Positions 1 through 9,934 of a stretch of 64,000 nucleotides of DNA are shown one piece after another (position 1 is the first letter of the stretch; every line of letters begins with the position of its first letter). The stretch is taken from the NCBI GenBank assembly GCA_036426205.1, contig WSYH01001925.1, positions 1 to 64,000 of the forward strand, given 5' to 3'. A model generated the notes under the pieces. The model was given only the letters and a program-made list of their open reading frames with translations. It did no database searches and was not told where the DNA came from. Source of the stretch: Ascaphus truei. Lineage: Eukaryota > Chordata > Amphibia > Anura > Ascaphidae. The position numbers and the translations under genes are program-made.

Positions 1-448
1 ATTCATGGGTGAAGGGTGGGTATCGGCCCACTGTGCCTTAACCCCTTAATTACCTTGTCAGTTATTTTCCGAAATTGTATTTAAGGGTTTAATTGATATC
101 TCTATGTAATTGCAATGTATTGACATTTGTATTGGCTATGTTTTTTGTGGGCAAGACAAAGATGTTGATGGCGATTGAGACTTCTTCTTGATAAGGTCAG
201 TAGTACGTAATTTATTTGAATATGCTAGTTAATGTTTTTAATAATGGGCAAATAATCTATTATCCCTATCTGGATAATAGTTATTTTGTACATTATTGTA
301 CTGTAGGTGTTGGGGGGGGTGTGTGTTCCCAAACGGTATGTGGGTAGGCCTCCCTTCTGGGTACTGGGTGAGGGTGGTTAGGCCTCACGGGGATGGGGGG
401 TTAGTGTGGGAGGGTATGTAGGGGTCCCGAGTGGTGGGTGAGGGTGGG

Positions 449-503
449 TTAACCCCTTAATGACTGTAGCGGTTAATAACCGCTATGGTGATTAAGGGGT
501 TAG
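449..503. repeat. Short imperfect palindrome module
   Basis: An inverted repeat reads TTAACCCCTTAAT into a GCGGTTA/TAACCGC centre and back out to ATTAAGGGGTTA. The same design, with CTTCATTACCTTAGCGG arms, recurs at 732-786, 896-935, 24320-24355, 24645-24685, 24776-24827, 27675-27730 and 27829-27875. No coding potential is visible. It is a dispersed palindromic repeat of unknown class. The remaining sequence of 1-731 is low-complexity or G-rich, with no gene. Confidence 0.6.
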
Positions 504-731
504 GGGACATTACTTAGGATGTTTTCATTCTTGTGTCTGTTTTGCAGCAGCGGAGGGGGCATGGGCAGGATGAAGATGAGGATGGCCTTCATCGTGGCAA
601 CCGGTAATGGGTAAGTGCTATATGTATTTAATGTCTTTATTCTTGGTTTTTGTATTTTAAATACACAGGGGGTGTTTGTTGTTTATTGCAATGTTTATAG
701 GGGGCAATTGTCCCCAATAAACATGCTATTC

Positions 732-935
732 TGCCTTAACCCTTCATTGCCTTAGCGGCTATACGCTATGGTAATGAAGCAGCATTTCTGTATTTAAATA
801 ATATTGTGCAGGATCAGGGGGTCCACTGAGCTTTGATTTGTGGCTCAGAGACCCCCTGCTCAATGTACAATATTATTACAAATACATTGATGCTGCTTCG
901 TTACCGTAGCACATAGCCGCTAAGGTAAGGAACGA
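732..935. repeat. About 200-bp imperfect palindrome
   Basis: The left arm (ATGAAGCAGC, then an AATATTGT and CAGGGGGTC block) is mirrored by the right arm (GACCCCCTG, ACAATATT, GCTGCTTCGTTAC). The centre lies near 835. The outer ends are the CTTAGCGGCTA module. A homologous palindrome with diverged arms lies at 24320-24690, so this is a dispersed foldback or MITE-like family. Confidence 0.6.
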
Positions 936-972
936 GTGTTTATTTATATATGTTTTTTATTAATACTGTACA

Positions 973-1320
973 TGTGCAGAGGGTCTCCGGAGCAGAACCG
1001 CTGTGGTTTTAGGTCCGGGGACCCCCTGCTCCCCGAGATGCAGGCCCCTTTAGGGGGTGCCTGTATCCCTCTGCTTGGGTTACATGCCGCGGTCACGTGA
1101 TCGGGCCCTTTAAACGCAGAGGGATACCGGCACCTCTTAAAGGGGTCTGTATCTCGGGGAGCAGGGGGTCCCCAGACCTGAAACCAACGCGGTTCAGCTC
1201 AGGAGACCCCCTGCACATCTACACTATCAATAAAATGGTTTTGCAACAATTTTTAATGTACCGATGTTTGCGCGAGAGAGCAGCGGATCTCTCTCTGCTG
1301 CAGACATAACTCGCCATGGG
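973..1320. repeat. Palindromic repeat, family copy 1
   Basis: The arms 976-1080 and 1105-1216 are inverted copies of each other (AGGGGGTCCCC, CTCGGGGAGCAG and GGATACCGGCACC motifs mirrored). The centre is near a CACGTG at about 1095. The 3' part, from the GGATACCGGCACC motif to the TCTCTCTCTGCTGCA motif, is repeated nearly unchanged at 53431-53700. No ORF of substance was seen. Confidence 0.65.
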
Positions 1321-2176
1321 ACGGCTTCTCGGCAGTTTCTCACCAGGCAGCCGTCTCGCCACCACTTAATAGCCATTGCCAGGGATTCGGCCCTCCCTGC
1401 ATACAGCGAGGTTAACACGCCAAAAACCTGGCGAATTGAAACCCTGGCGAATGCAATTTTTCGGCCCTTTCTGCATAGGCCCCTAAGAGCTCAGCAATGT
1501 TTGCCACACTGTAAAACAGTTTAATACAGTACTTAAAGAAACACATCAACAGTATTATATCAAAAGAAAAATTAGCATGTATTGTGGAGAGCCCTCCACA
1601 ATATATTTAGTTAATATTTACACAAACGCTTTACAAATATTATTCAATAATATTCCACTTTATTTAATACATATGTATTTTAATATCCTGCCATAATCAA
1701 TACCAAAACATGGTCATGGGAACTTTTCTACTTCAGGTGGTACTGTAACTGAGTTTCTCATGTTGCATGCAAAATTAGAGAGAAATGTAATAATGGGTCT
1801 TCTGCTGTAATTACGTTTCTTACTTACTAAGGACTCACTGTAATGCAAAACAATGAAGATACAGTACAGTAGATATGAAGTTGGAATGTGTTGTTTGTTT
1901 TACAGTATCTCTCTAGCAGAAAAAGAATAAGGAACATGCAGGAATAGTCACCAGAAACTAATATGCCTTGAAGGTATTCAAATAACCCACCCCCTTTTAC
2001 TGCACTATACTGAAGAGCAAGTGAATAGATTCAATTCATTTCATTCATGGACAGGGCAAGGAAAAGAAACAAGCTTATAAGATTGACTGTAAATACAGTA
2101 GGCAGACATTATACCTTTTTAATCTCTTAGTTTACAAATTCTGGTGAGTTAGCAGTATGTAACTTTGTATTATCAG
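1321..2176. other. AT-rich DNA, no feature recognised
   Basis: Both strands were examined. I see only short chance ORFs and AT-rich unique-looking sequence. Confidence 0.5.
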
Positions 2177-2291
2177 GGAGACAGAGGACGCAATTCAAGA
2201 TCGAATGCTAAAAATATATGCAGATATGGGATCACTTCACCAGTTTCGAGCTTTGTTTTTGGAAAACTGGATTTGCCGTGTGAGGCAACCG
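2177..2291 (+). CDS. Possible host-gene internal exon (unidentified)
   Basis: A 115-nt block lies between an acceptor-like TTGTATTATCAG and a strong donor GTAAGT. After one leftover base it is open for 38 codons, starting ETEDAIQDRMLK and ending NWICRVRQP. The composition is protein-like, an amphipathic helix-rich stretch, unlike the surrounding AT-rich DNA. I do not recognise the protein. No transposon motif is present, so it may be a single exon of a host gene whose other exons lie outside the window, or an exon-derived pseudogene. A chance ORF of this size is possible. Confidence 0.35.
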
Positions 2292-2479
2292 GTAAGTTTT
2301 TGTACAGTAGATTCCTAAAAGAAAATATACTGTTTTTGTTTAGCACCTTTATTTGCAAGGAGGACTGTAAAAAAAACAATGACTTCCATTGAGTTGAATT
2401 CCCAATAGGTTTCTTAGTTACCTTTCCCATTGCATGCAGCTGGATATATATCTGTCCTTGTCTCTTATGCTTCAGATAA

Positions 2480-2668
2480 TATACTATTAAGCACAGCCTG
2501 GCTGCACATGCTTTAGTTCTTGCCTCCAAGCATTTGCTAAATGTAAGTAGGACAGATAAAAAAAGCATAAACGTAACCCATGAAATGTTTAAAAAGGATT
2601 GTGCTTGTAATATGGAATTTAAAGATGAAGAATCTTCATTATTCGCTGATAATATGATACACACTTAA
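2480..2668 (+). CDS. Possible downstream exon or ORF (unidentified)
   Basis: An open frame of 62 codons ends at TAA. It includes HSLAAHALVLASKHLLN, which continues the reading phase of the candidate exon at 2177-2291 if an acceptor at TATTAAG (2491) is used. That acceptor is poor. A better one (CTTCAG, 2475) leads straight into a stop. A donor-like GTAAGT occurs internally at about 2543. I cannot name it, and it may be chance or a decayed exon. Confidence 0.18.
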   Translation, partial: YTIKHSLAAHALVLASKHLLNVSRTDKKSINVTHEMFKKDCACNMEFKDEESSLFADNMIHT

Positions 2669-4129
2669 ATTAACTATTTAAAGGATTATTGTAATTTACG
2701 TGAAGTTTATTATTTGTGTGACATATAAAGGAAATAGAAGATAAAGCAGCTCTAAACACATTACTATTTTTTCTGCAAAAGGTACCCTACTGTTTTGTAA
2801 TGCATTACAGGCCCTTCAAGCAATAAGACTGATACAGTACCTCTATTTAGTACCTTCCTGTATATGTGTAGAATAGCTAATCAGTTATTGTGTTAACAAG
2901 TATATACAAGCATATGCTGGAGTTGTTATGTATGGTATGGGGTTATAGGGAATAGCTTGTCATATATAATTACATTTAATACTGTATCTCATGACATATT
3001 GCATGACAGCATCCACTGGCACTGATCATATCTGAAAGTTGGTGTTATGTTAGTTGCGACAGTGCTGAATAGAAATTTTCACTAGACTTTTAAAGAATTT
3101 TCTCAGCTACAGTAATAGTGAATAGAAAATGTGCAGTTATACTAAGTCTGGATTATATGTTTCTTAAATTAAAGGGCACCTTTCACGTTGCTTTTGAGTA
3201 GTGAAAAGAAAAATACTACAAAGTGCAAAGACATAAAGGAAAATTCTGACAAATACTAAATCCTGTAATTTTCAATTAGTTGTTGATTTACCCCAGTTGT
3301 TGATTTGTATTAACCAGTTACAATCTTTATATTTGGAATTTTTTTATTTTATGTTTTGAGAGGCCTTTTAAGAATTAAGTGTATTGTAATCCTGTTTTGA
3401 GTCCTCATGCACATTACAGATGAACAGATGTAGTATATCAATTGTTATTACTCCTGCTGGCATATTGCAGTGAGAAATGTATTCAATTGAAAAAACCTTC
3501 TGAGAAAATGGGGCGGGGATAACGTGTTATTGCACCTGATGGCACTTGCCAAGGGTTATTGCTGTCAATTATATGCTATGGTGGGATATGATAGGATATT
3601 CAGTGTTATAATTCCCATTGACTCCTAAAGAAACTATGTGATATTCTTTATTATTGTGTATTATCAGTAAGTAGAATAAAGATTGCTACTGTACATCTCT
3701 ATGTTGAAAGATATGGATATCTGTAACAAAGGGTGGAAACCCTTTATGCAATATTACTTTTTTTCTACTCATATCAAATAATTGTCCCTTCAGGGATTTC
3801 CTACAGAATTGCATTTGTCCCTTAAACCCTAAAAAACAACCCTTTACTTGCACACAACCATACTAAAAGCAAAACACACAAACGGCATGCTATCGGTACA
3901 AATGGTCACAGCTTCTATTAAACAGCAATAATAACAGAAGGATGAAGAAGAATCAACAGCCATTCATAGGGGCCTATTCCATTAGTTTTGATAACGTTGC
4001 TGCCATCTCGGACGGTTTACCAGTGTAAAGGGGGTTTAAGGCTGCATACCACAATATAAATAAATACATACAGTTTACCAGTGCTGCTGGTTCAAGGAAG
4101 TACCTGCCAGGCAAATTCCAATGTACACT
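2669..4129. other. AT-rich DNA, no feature recognised
   Basis: No ORF, inverted repeat or recognisable element end was found. It could be intronic or intergenic host DNA. Confidence 0.5.
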
Positions 4130-4179
4130 GTGGAAAAAAGAAAGATCCAGCGCTCCACGGATTTCAAGATAAATGAATT

Positions 4180-4232
4180 TATTATGCCACACGACGTTTC
4201 GACCAACAGGTCTTTTTCAAGTGATTAGGCAT
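4180..4232 (-). ncRNA. Degenerate hammerhead ribozyme of PLE1
   Basis: On the minus strand a CACTTGA stands where CUGANGA is expected. It is followed by a perfect GACC-tgtt-GGTC stem II, GAAA and a CGTC. The core is mutated, so activity is unlikely. Its position downstream of the PLE1 GIY-YIG ORF matches intact motifs in PLE2 and PLE3. Confidence 0.5.
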
Positions 4233-4894
4233 ACTCAAATGAGGATCTACCTAGTATATATACCCTCTAATATTAATATAACAAGTGAAAACAGTGAAAT
4301 AATCACCCCAGCTGCTCCCAATCCGCTTCCCCTGATCAGTGCTACCTTCATGCATAGCCATAATAGTCCATGAGAGTCTATTTCCGTTTTTTTTGTCCAC
4401 TTCCGGTTTATGCATTCCAGTGACGTCACGATCCTCTTCTGCGCATGCGCATGCGTTCCAGCGTCATCATCGTCTCCCCGTCGGCCTGCTGTGACGTCAG
4501 CCTTCTTGCCTGGATTGATTATCCTTCCCTCGTGATGCTGTGGGGGCTGTATGTTCACTCTATGAGCTGTAAGCCTTCCTTCCTTCTGCATCGCGATATG
4601 GGAGGTACTCCTGCGTCCTGCGTCATCATTGGCATCTTGTTGTCCTCCTTGGCTCCTGTAAAAATGGTCTTTTCTTCTTTCTCTCTCTATCTGCAATATA
4701 AGTCCTTTACTATGCATAAATGAACCATAGTATATGATCAGAGGTAGCTATATATAGTGTGTTCCAGTGTAAAATTTAAAATGTGCAAAATCAACATTTA
4801 ATAAAAGCTTTTGGAATGCTTATCAATCTATTTTGTCCCTTACTCACTTTAAAGGCTTTTCACCAACAGCAGCCATGCCATCTAAGAAACAATT

Positions 4895-6354
4895 TTATCT
4901 CCTATTAAGAAAACAGTTGTAAGATATGTAGTCATTTAGCCCTTTTGGATAAACTGTGTCCAACGTGTATGTCCAGTATGTCTCACGCTGTAATAAAAGT
5001 GTATCAATATCAATTCCTGCGGACTTTCTTTTTATTAGTTCTATCCCCATTACACGAAGGGATGAGACTGGGTGTTTGTGGTCCGTACAATGGTCAATAA
5101 AAACTGAATTTTCTGATTTATTACTGATCCTGCTTTTATGTTCAATAAATCTGGTTTTTAGACTCCTTTTTGTCTTACCCACATATAAAAGTCCACAAAG
5201 ACATTTGATAATATATATGACTTGTGTAGTAGTGCAGGTGATACGTTTATTAATTTTAAATTTTGCACCACTTCTTGGATGACAATACATCGCCTGTCAT
5301 TAGACTGTTACATACCGAACAATTAAAACACTTATAGCAGCCTACTTTTGGATTACTTAAAAAATGTGTACTCACATAATGCTCTTTTTTATCTGCTTTA
5401 ATAAGAATATCCTTGATATTTTCTCCTCTTTTATAGGCAAATCTAGGTGTTTCCTTACATATGTTTCCTAATATCTGATCTGTTTGAAGAATTTTCCAAT
5501 GTTTTTGTATGGTTTGTTTAACAAATTTACTTGCAGTTGTATATTTGCTGACAAAGGTCATTTTCCCTTCTTTAGCTATTGGCCTAATCTCAATTAGTGG
5601 TTCCTTTCTCAAAGATTTTTCCACTTTGGATGCTTTATGTCCCCTTTCAGTGAACCTAGTTTTTATATCTTCTATGGTTCTGGCTAAATGTATAGGCCTG
5701 TCAACAATTTTTCCAGCTCTTATTTTTTGTGAATATGGTAACATCCTTTTTAAAGAGTCTGGATGAAAACTAGATCCATGCAATGTAGCATTTCTATCCG
5801 TAGGCTTACGGAATAGATCTGTATGCATCTCATGTCCATCATATGTGATCATTACATCTAGATATGATATTTGCGATTTACTCCAATTCTTAGTAAATTT
5901 AATTGGCGTAGGTACTTCTGCCAAATATGTAAAGAACTCAATTAGTTCATTTTCTGTTCCCTCCCAGATAAAAAAGAGGTTGTCTATATAGCGACAATAG
6001 AAGAGCATCTTACTAAAAAATTGTGTGTCATAGATGTGTTGTTCCTCAAAATGTGACATGTATAAGTTAGCATAGGATGGTGCTACATTGCTCCCCATGG
6101 CGGTACCTGTGGTCTGCAAATAAAAATTGTTCTCAAACTTGAAATAATTTTTGTGCAAAATAAAATGTAACAGTAGCATGATGTAATCAGTTGGTGGTCC
6201 TTTTTTGTGACTTAATTCTAATTTTTCCCTGACCACTTCTCAACCTTCTGTGTGAGGGATGATTGTATAGAGACTAGTGACATCCATGGTCACTAGAAAT
6301 ACTTCTCTGTCTTTAAACTCAATTGACCTTATTTTATTTAAAAAATCAAACGTG
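4895..6354 (-). pseudogene. PLE1 RT C-terminal half plus GIY-YIG endonuclease
   Basis: From 6354 downward the frame shows RT motif A (TMDVTSLYT), then a TGA near 6240. A 326-codon frame follows with FYLQTTGTAMGS, the catalytic box and the conserved post-RT region. A frameshift near 5270 leads to a 131-codon GIY-YIG domain (VIYIIKCLCGLLYVGKTKRS). A Cys-rich linker (CYKCFNCSVC) precedes it, as in related PLEs. The RT box reads YIDN rather than YIDD, so a catalytic aspartate is lost. With the stop and frameshift this is a dead gene. By family knowledge it encoded the enzyme for RNA-templated insertion. Confidence 0.88.
6341..6354. repeat. Target-site duplication, left copy (L1 in PLE1)
   Basis: AAAAATCAAACGTG is repeated at 14156-14169, directly after the L1 tail. 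It defines a simple L1 insertion into the PLE1 RT coding region. Confidence 0.9.
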
Positions 6355-7375
6355 GGGAGACTTTCGGTGACGTCAAGAGGAATGGCTGCCTGAGAGATTG
6401 GCTCCAGAGCCCCTCCAACGTATAACCCATAAACATAGCAATTAAATAAACAAATCCCCCCAAAACCTACAGTCCTGAACCCCTAACACCAGCTGGGCAC
6501 AAGAAGTACCTTCTCCGCCGATTTGGAGAGGGGTTGCCGGCGCTCTGGGAGGCCTCCTGTGAGCCCCGACCCCCGGTAGAAGTCTCCCCCTGACTCGCGC
6601 GAAAGAGTCAGAAGAAACGCCTGGAGGAGCGGTGTGGGAGGTAGGAGAGGCGACGGGGCTAAGCTCCGAGTGTCCCGCGGAGTCCACTCCAACTGCGGGG
6701 CTTGAGGATTCCCCCCCTGCGAGCGCTGCCCTTGAAGTGCGCCCGCGGCGCCCTCCTGCACCCCCGAGGGGAAGCCGGAGCTGCAGCAGCATCTCCCCGT
6801 TGCGGTCCCGGTCTCCGCTGCCCCCCCCCCCAGAATAAATAAAATAAATAAACATACCCCCATCAGGCTATCCCGGCAGGGGAGAGTATCCCTGGCTGCA
6901 GGAGCTGTGAGACCCACCACGTGGTGGCAGGGGAGGAAGCGGCCATCTTAAAGGAACACTCCACTGAGGCACCATCTCCCCTTAAAGGGGTATACAGCTG
7001 CTTGTCCCAACCATCAGCTTTCAACTGCTGCCTGAGCCTCAGTGTGCCACAACCCCCTACCTCCCCAGTAACACAGCATTGAGCCAAATAAATAAATAAA
7101 CAACTACTCAGCAGCTTCAGAAACACCCCAGAAGCTCCGGAACACTCTCACACCTCCCCCCCCCTTAAATAAAAGGGAATAAAAATAATAAAGTGGGGAC
7201 CATAAGCAGACAGGGGAACATACAGAGCATGAGCGGCAAGGGCAAAAAAGCAGCCTAGCAAACAGTCGCGAGCTACTTTACCCCAAACCAGCGACCCGCA
7301 GGGAGTTGCGAGGACTCGCAAGACAGCGGCCTGACTCGCACGCGGGAAGACCCAGGTAGAACACAACAGCCAGAA
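6355..7375 (+). promoter_or_regulatory. L1 5' UTR / internal promoter region
   Basis: A GC-rich, CpG-containing kilobase lies between the target duplication and the ORF1 ATG. It has no conserved coding frame. By analogy with other L1 elements it should hold the internal promoter. No specific binding site was identified. Confidence 0.55.
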
Positions 7376-8227
7376 ATGGCAAACATCGACATTAATAAAG
7401 AATACCTGGAGAACCTCTTCACGAGAATGAGGAAAGAAATCCAGGATGACCTGACTAAAGCGGTCAACACCTTAAGGAGTGATATGAACCTCCTGGCTGC
7501 TAAGACGGACACTCTGAGCCATAAGGTGGAAGCCTTGGAGCAGGCCCAATCCTCCGCAGAGGATGAAATAAATCGGTTACACTGGGAAATAAGGGAATTA
7601 AAGGAAAGTGCCGAAGATCAAGAAAATCGCGACCGGAGGCAGAACCTGAGAATAAGGTATGTCCCGGAGTCCGTGGAGACAGACCAGCTCCGCACTTACC
7701 TGACAGACTTATTTATCCACCTAGTCCCGGACTTATCCCCTGATAAACTGGAGATGGATAGGGCCCACAGAGTCCTGGGGCCAAAATCTACTGACCCCAA
7801 GAGGATCAGAGATGTCCTGATTAAATTCCACTACTACTCTACGAAGGAGAAATTATTAGCAGCCAGTAGAGACAAGGGAGCCTTACAATTCCGCAACACA
7901 CGAATCGAAATCTATAGTGATCTCTCGAAGAAAACTGTAGACAGGAGAAGAGAGTTAAAACCCCTCCTGCAGAAACTGAGAGAAAACAACTTAAAATATC
8001 GTTGGGGGTTCCCATTCAAAGTCGTTGTGCAATCAGGAGGGAAATACCACACTCTATCCTACCCGGAAGAAATCCCGAGATTTATGAGGGCCCTGGGCAT
8101 CCCGCAGGTGAGCGGAGGATCTGCACATGAAGAAGCTGACGGCGCTCAGAACCAAAGACCAACTGAGAAGGTACCGCGAACTTCCCAGAGAATCGCCACC
8201 CAGCGAAACCAGGTGGGGGAAGAATAA
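7376..8227 (+). CDS. L1 ORF1 protein (coiled coil plus RRM, RNA chaperone)
   Basis: This 283-residue ORF starts at an ATG with A at -3. Residues ~5-85 are heptad-rich (FTRMRKEIQDDL, LSHKVEALEQAQ, IRELKESAEDQ) and should form the trimeric coiled coil. Residues ~85-170 begin ENRDRRQNLRIRYVPES and include LEMDRAHRVLG, typical of the L1 ORF1p RRM. Residues ~170-245 (RRRELKPLLQKLRENNLKYRWGF region) match the basic C-terminal domain. The tail is polar. The protein coats L1 RNA and acts as a nucleic-acid chaperone. The frame is intact, unlike ORF2. Length is usual for vertebrate ORF1p. Confidence 0.92.
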   Translation: MANIDINKEYLENLFTRMRKEIQDDLTKAVNTLRSDMNLLAAKTDTLSHKVEALEQAQSSAEDEINRLHWEIRELKESAEDQENRDRRQNLRIRYVPESVETDQLRTYLTDLFIHLVPDLSPDKLEMDRAHRVLGPKSTDPKRIRDVLIKFHYYSTKEKLLAASRDKGALQFRNTRIEIYSDLSKKTVDRRRELKPLLQKLRENNLKYRWGFPFKVVVQSGGKYHTLSYPEEIPRFMRALGIPQVSGGSAHEEADGAQNQRPTEKVPRTSQRIATQRNQVGEE

Positions 8228-9934
8228 GAATCGAGACTCAGAACTTGCCCTGGCCCGACGGAGGCGGCGGGACTGCGCCCTCCATTACCCCCAGATCTCC
8301 CTCCCCCTGGATAAAAGAGAGAAACAGCTCCCCTGTCTACCCCCCCTGGTGGATCTCCACTTACCTGCTGCGAGATGAAGTCGCTCTCCTTCGGAGTGTC
8401 GGCGCTCTTGGCCTCTGCCGGGAATGCGAGAAAGAGTCTCAGGACGAGAGCAGGGAGCAGCGGACAGAAGACCCGATGTAGACGGCGGGTGATGATGTTT
8501 GGTGGGGCGGGGGGGGCTTTGGTTGTGCGGGAGGGGGGGGATGATTGTCTGGGGGAGAGGGGAACCACATTTCTCTCCCCTCCCCCCTTTCCTCTCCCCT
8601 CGCTCCCTGTCCGGCCCCCCACCCCCCTGCCGTGATGGATCGGGAGCTGGTCCGGCGGTCTCTGCGGAGTCAGACCCGGCCAAAATAGACAGAGGCAGAC
8701 GGCAAGCCCAAAGATAGACATATGGGGACTGAAGCTATACGAAAAAACTCCCTCGTATGTATCCAGTGTTAGTTAAATATTGTAAATACCTACCTGGAAC
8801 CACCTCTACGCCAAGGGGTTCACCCACAACAGCTCGGTTCCTCCCGGGGTGCGCCTTGTACCCTTAACGTTGCAGCTGACCCAAGCAAAGTAATGGGAAC
8901 TGTAAACATAGGGATCTAGATGAAAACGGCGGACCAGCGCCATCTAGTGACAATACAAGCAAATATTGGTGGGCACAGTTGGGGGGCTCACCTGGGGAGG
9001 AAACGAGAAGCCCCTGGAAGGGGGATCCCAAAAGAGGTCTTAGGCTTTCTACCATAGAGGCAAACAAGAGAAAGGGCTCCAGGAAAGGTACCTAAGGGGG
9101 TGATACTTGTATAGACCTCCCCCTCCCCCAGTGCCCCCCCCTTCCCATCTGCTACACCCTTCCCCTCCTACCCTCACGTGCTCCCCCCCGGCCCAGTTTA
9201 TCCCCCCCTCCCTCCCTCCCCCCCCCCGGTTTTTTCCCCCCCCCCCCTCCACTTCTGCCCCCCCCTCCCCTAGCTGGGGAACATCCCTACCCCTATGCCA
9301 AACCGAGGTTAGCATGACATATAAGCATAAGGTTATGAAAGCAATTAGTTAAGGGTCCCACAACGTTAGACCCGGAAGTTATATGGTTGAACAAGTTTTA
9401 TGTGATTTAATATGTTTAGTTGCAATGCCTTTTAAAGGAGGGCTCTCCGGCCTCCCTGATGGCTCTCAGAGAGCGGCGCTCAGGGAAGTCTCCCAGAGGC
9501 AATAGGCCTACTACCTTCATCCTTAGAGAGATGAGGGTCTCTAAAACTGGGCTCTTGGACAGCCCACTTTCTTTTCTTTTTCCACTCTTTTCTCACCCCC
9601 CTCTCTTTCCCCTCCTCCCTCATCCCCCCCATGCTCCCCTAGCCATCCACGTGCCCAGAGCACACAGGGGACGATCTTGCAGAACCAACTCTCATCAGCA
9701 CCAGGTACTCTATACAAAAGAAAAGTCGCACATAAAAATGAACACAACCCTGTTTCTCTATCCACACACACCCAGCAGGGACGAGCACATACGCAGACGG
9801 CCAGGGTCTCCAGAAACCAAGATTCCACAAAAAAGGCCACTCAGAGGTCAAGACAAGGTATGACTGTAGAGGCGCCTACCACCTTGGGAAAGTGGAGGGA
9901 CAGACAGAAGCCCTGAAATACCATCCAGGTAACA
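8228..9934 (+). other. L1 inter-ORF spacer with C-rich tracts
   Basis: There are 1.7 kb between ORF1 and ORF2 without a conserved frame. The plus strand is strongly pyrimidine-rich around 9110-9290, with long C runs, and also at 8560-8640 and 9570-9640. The minus strand is therefore G-rich and could form G-quadruplexes. The long spacer suggests ORF2 is translated by reinitiation or internal entry, or that this region has an insertion. I cannot tell which. Confidence 0.6.

Noticed and set aside
8146..8721. Long ORFs on the minus strand of the L1 spacer
   Set aside because: Pro/Gly-rich translations of C/G-rich DNA, without conserved motifs.
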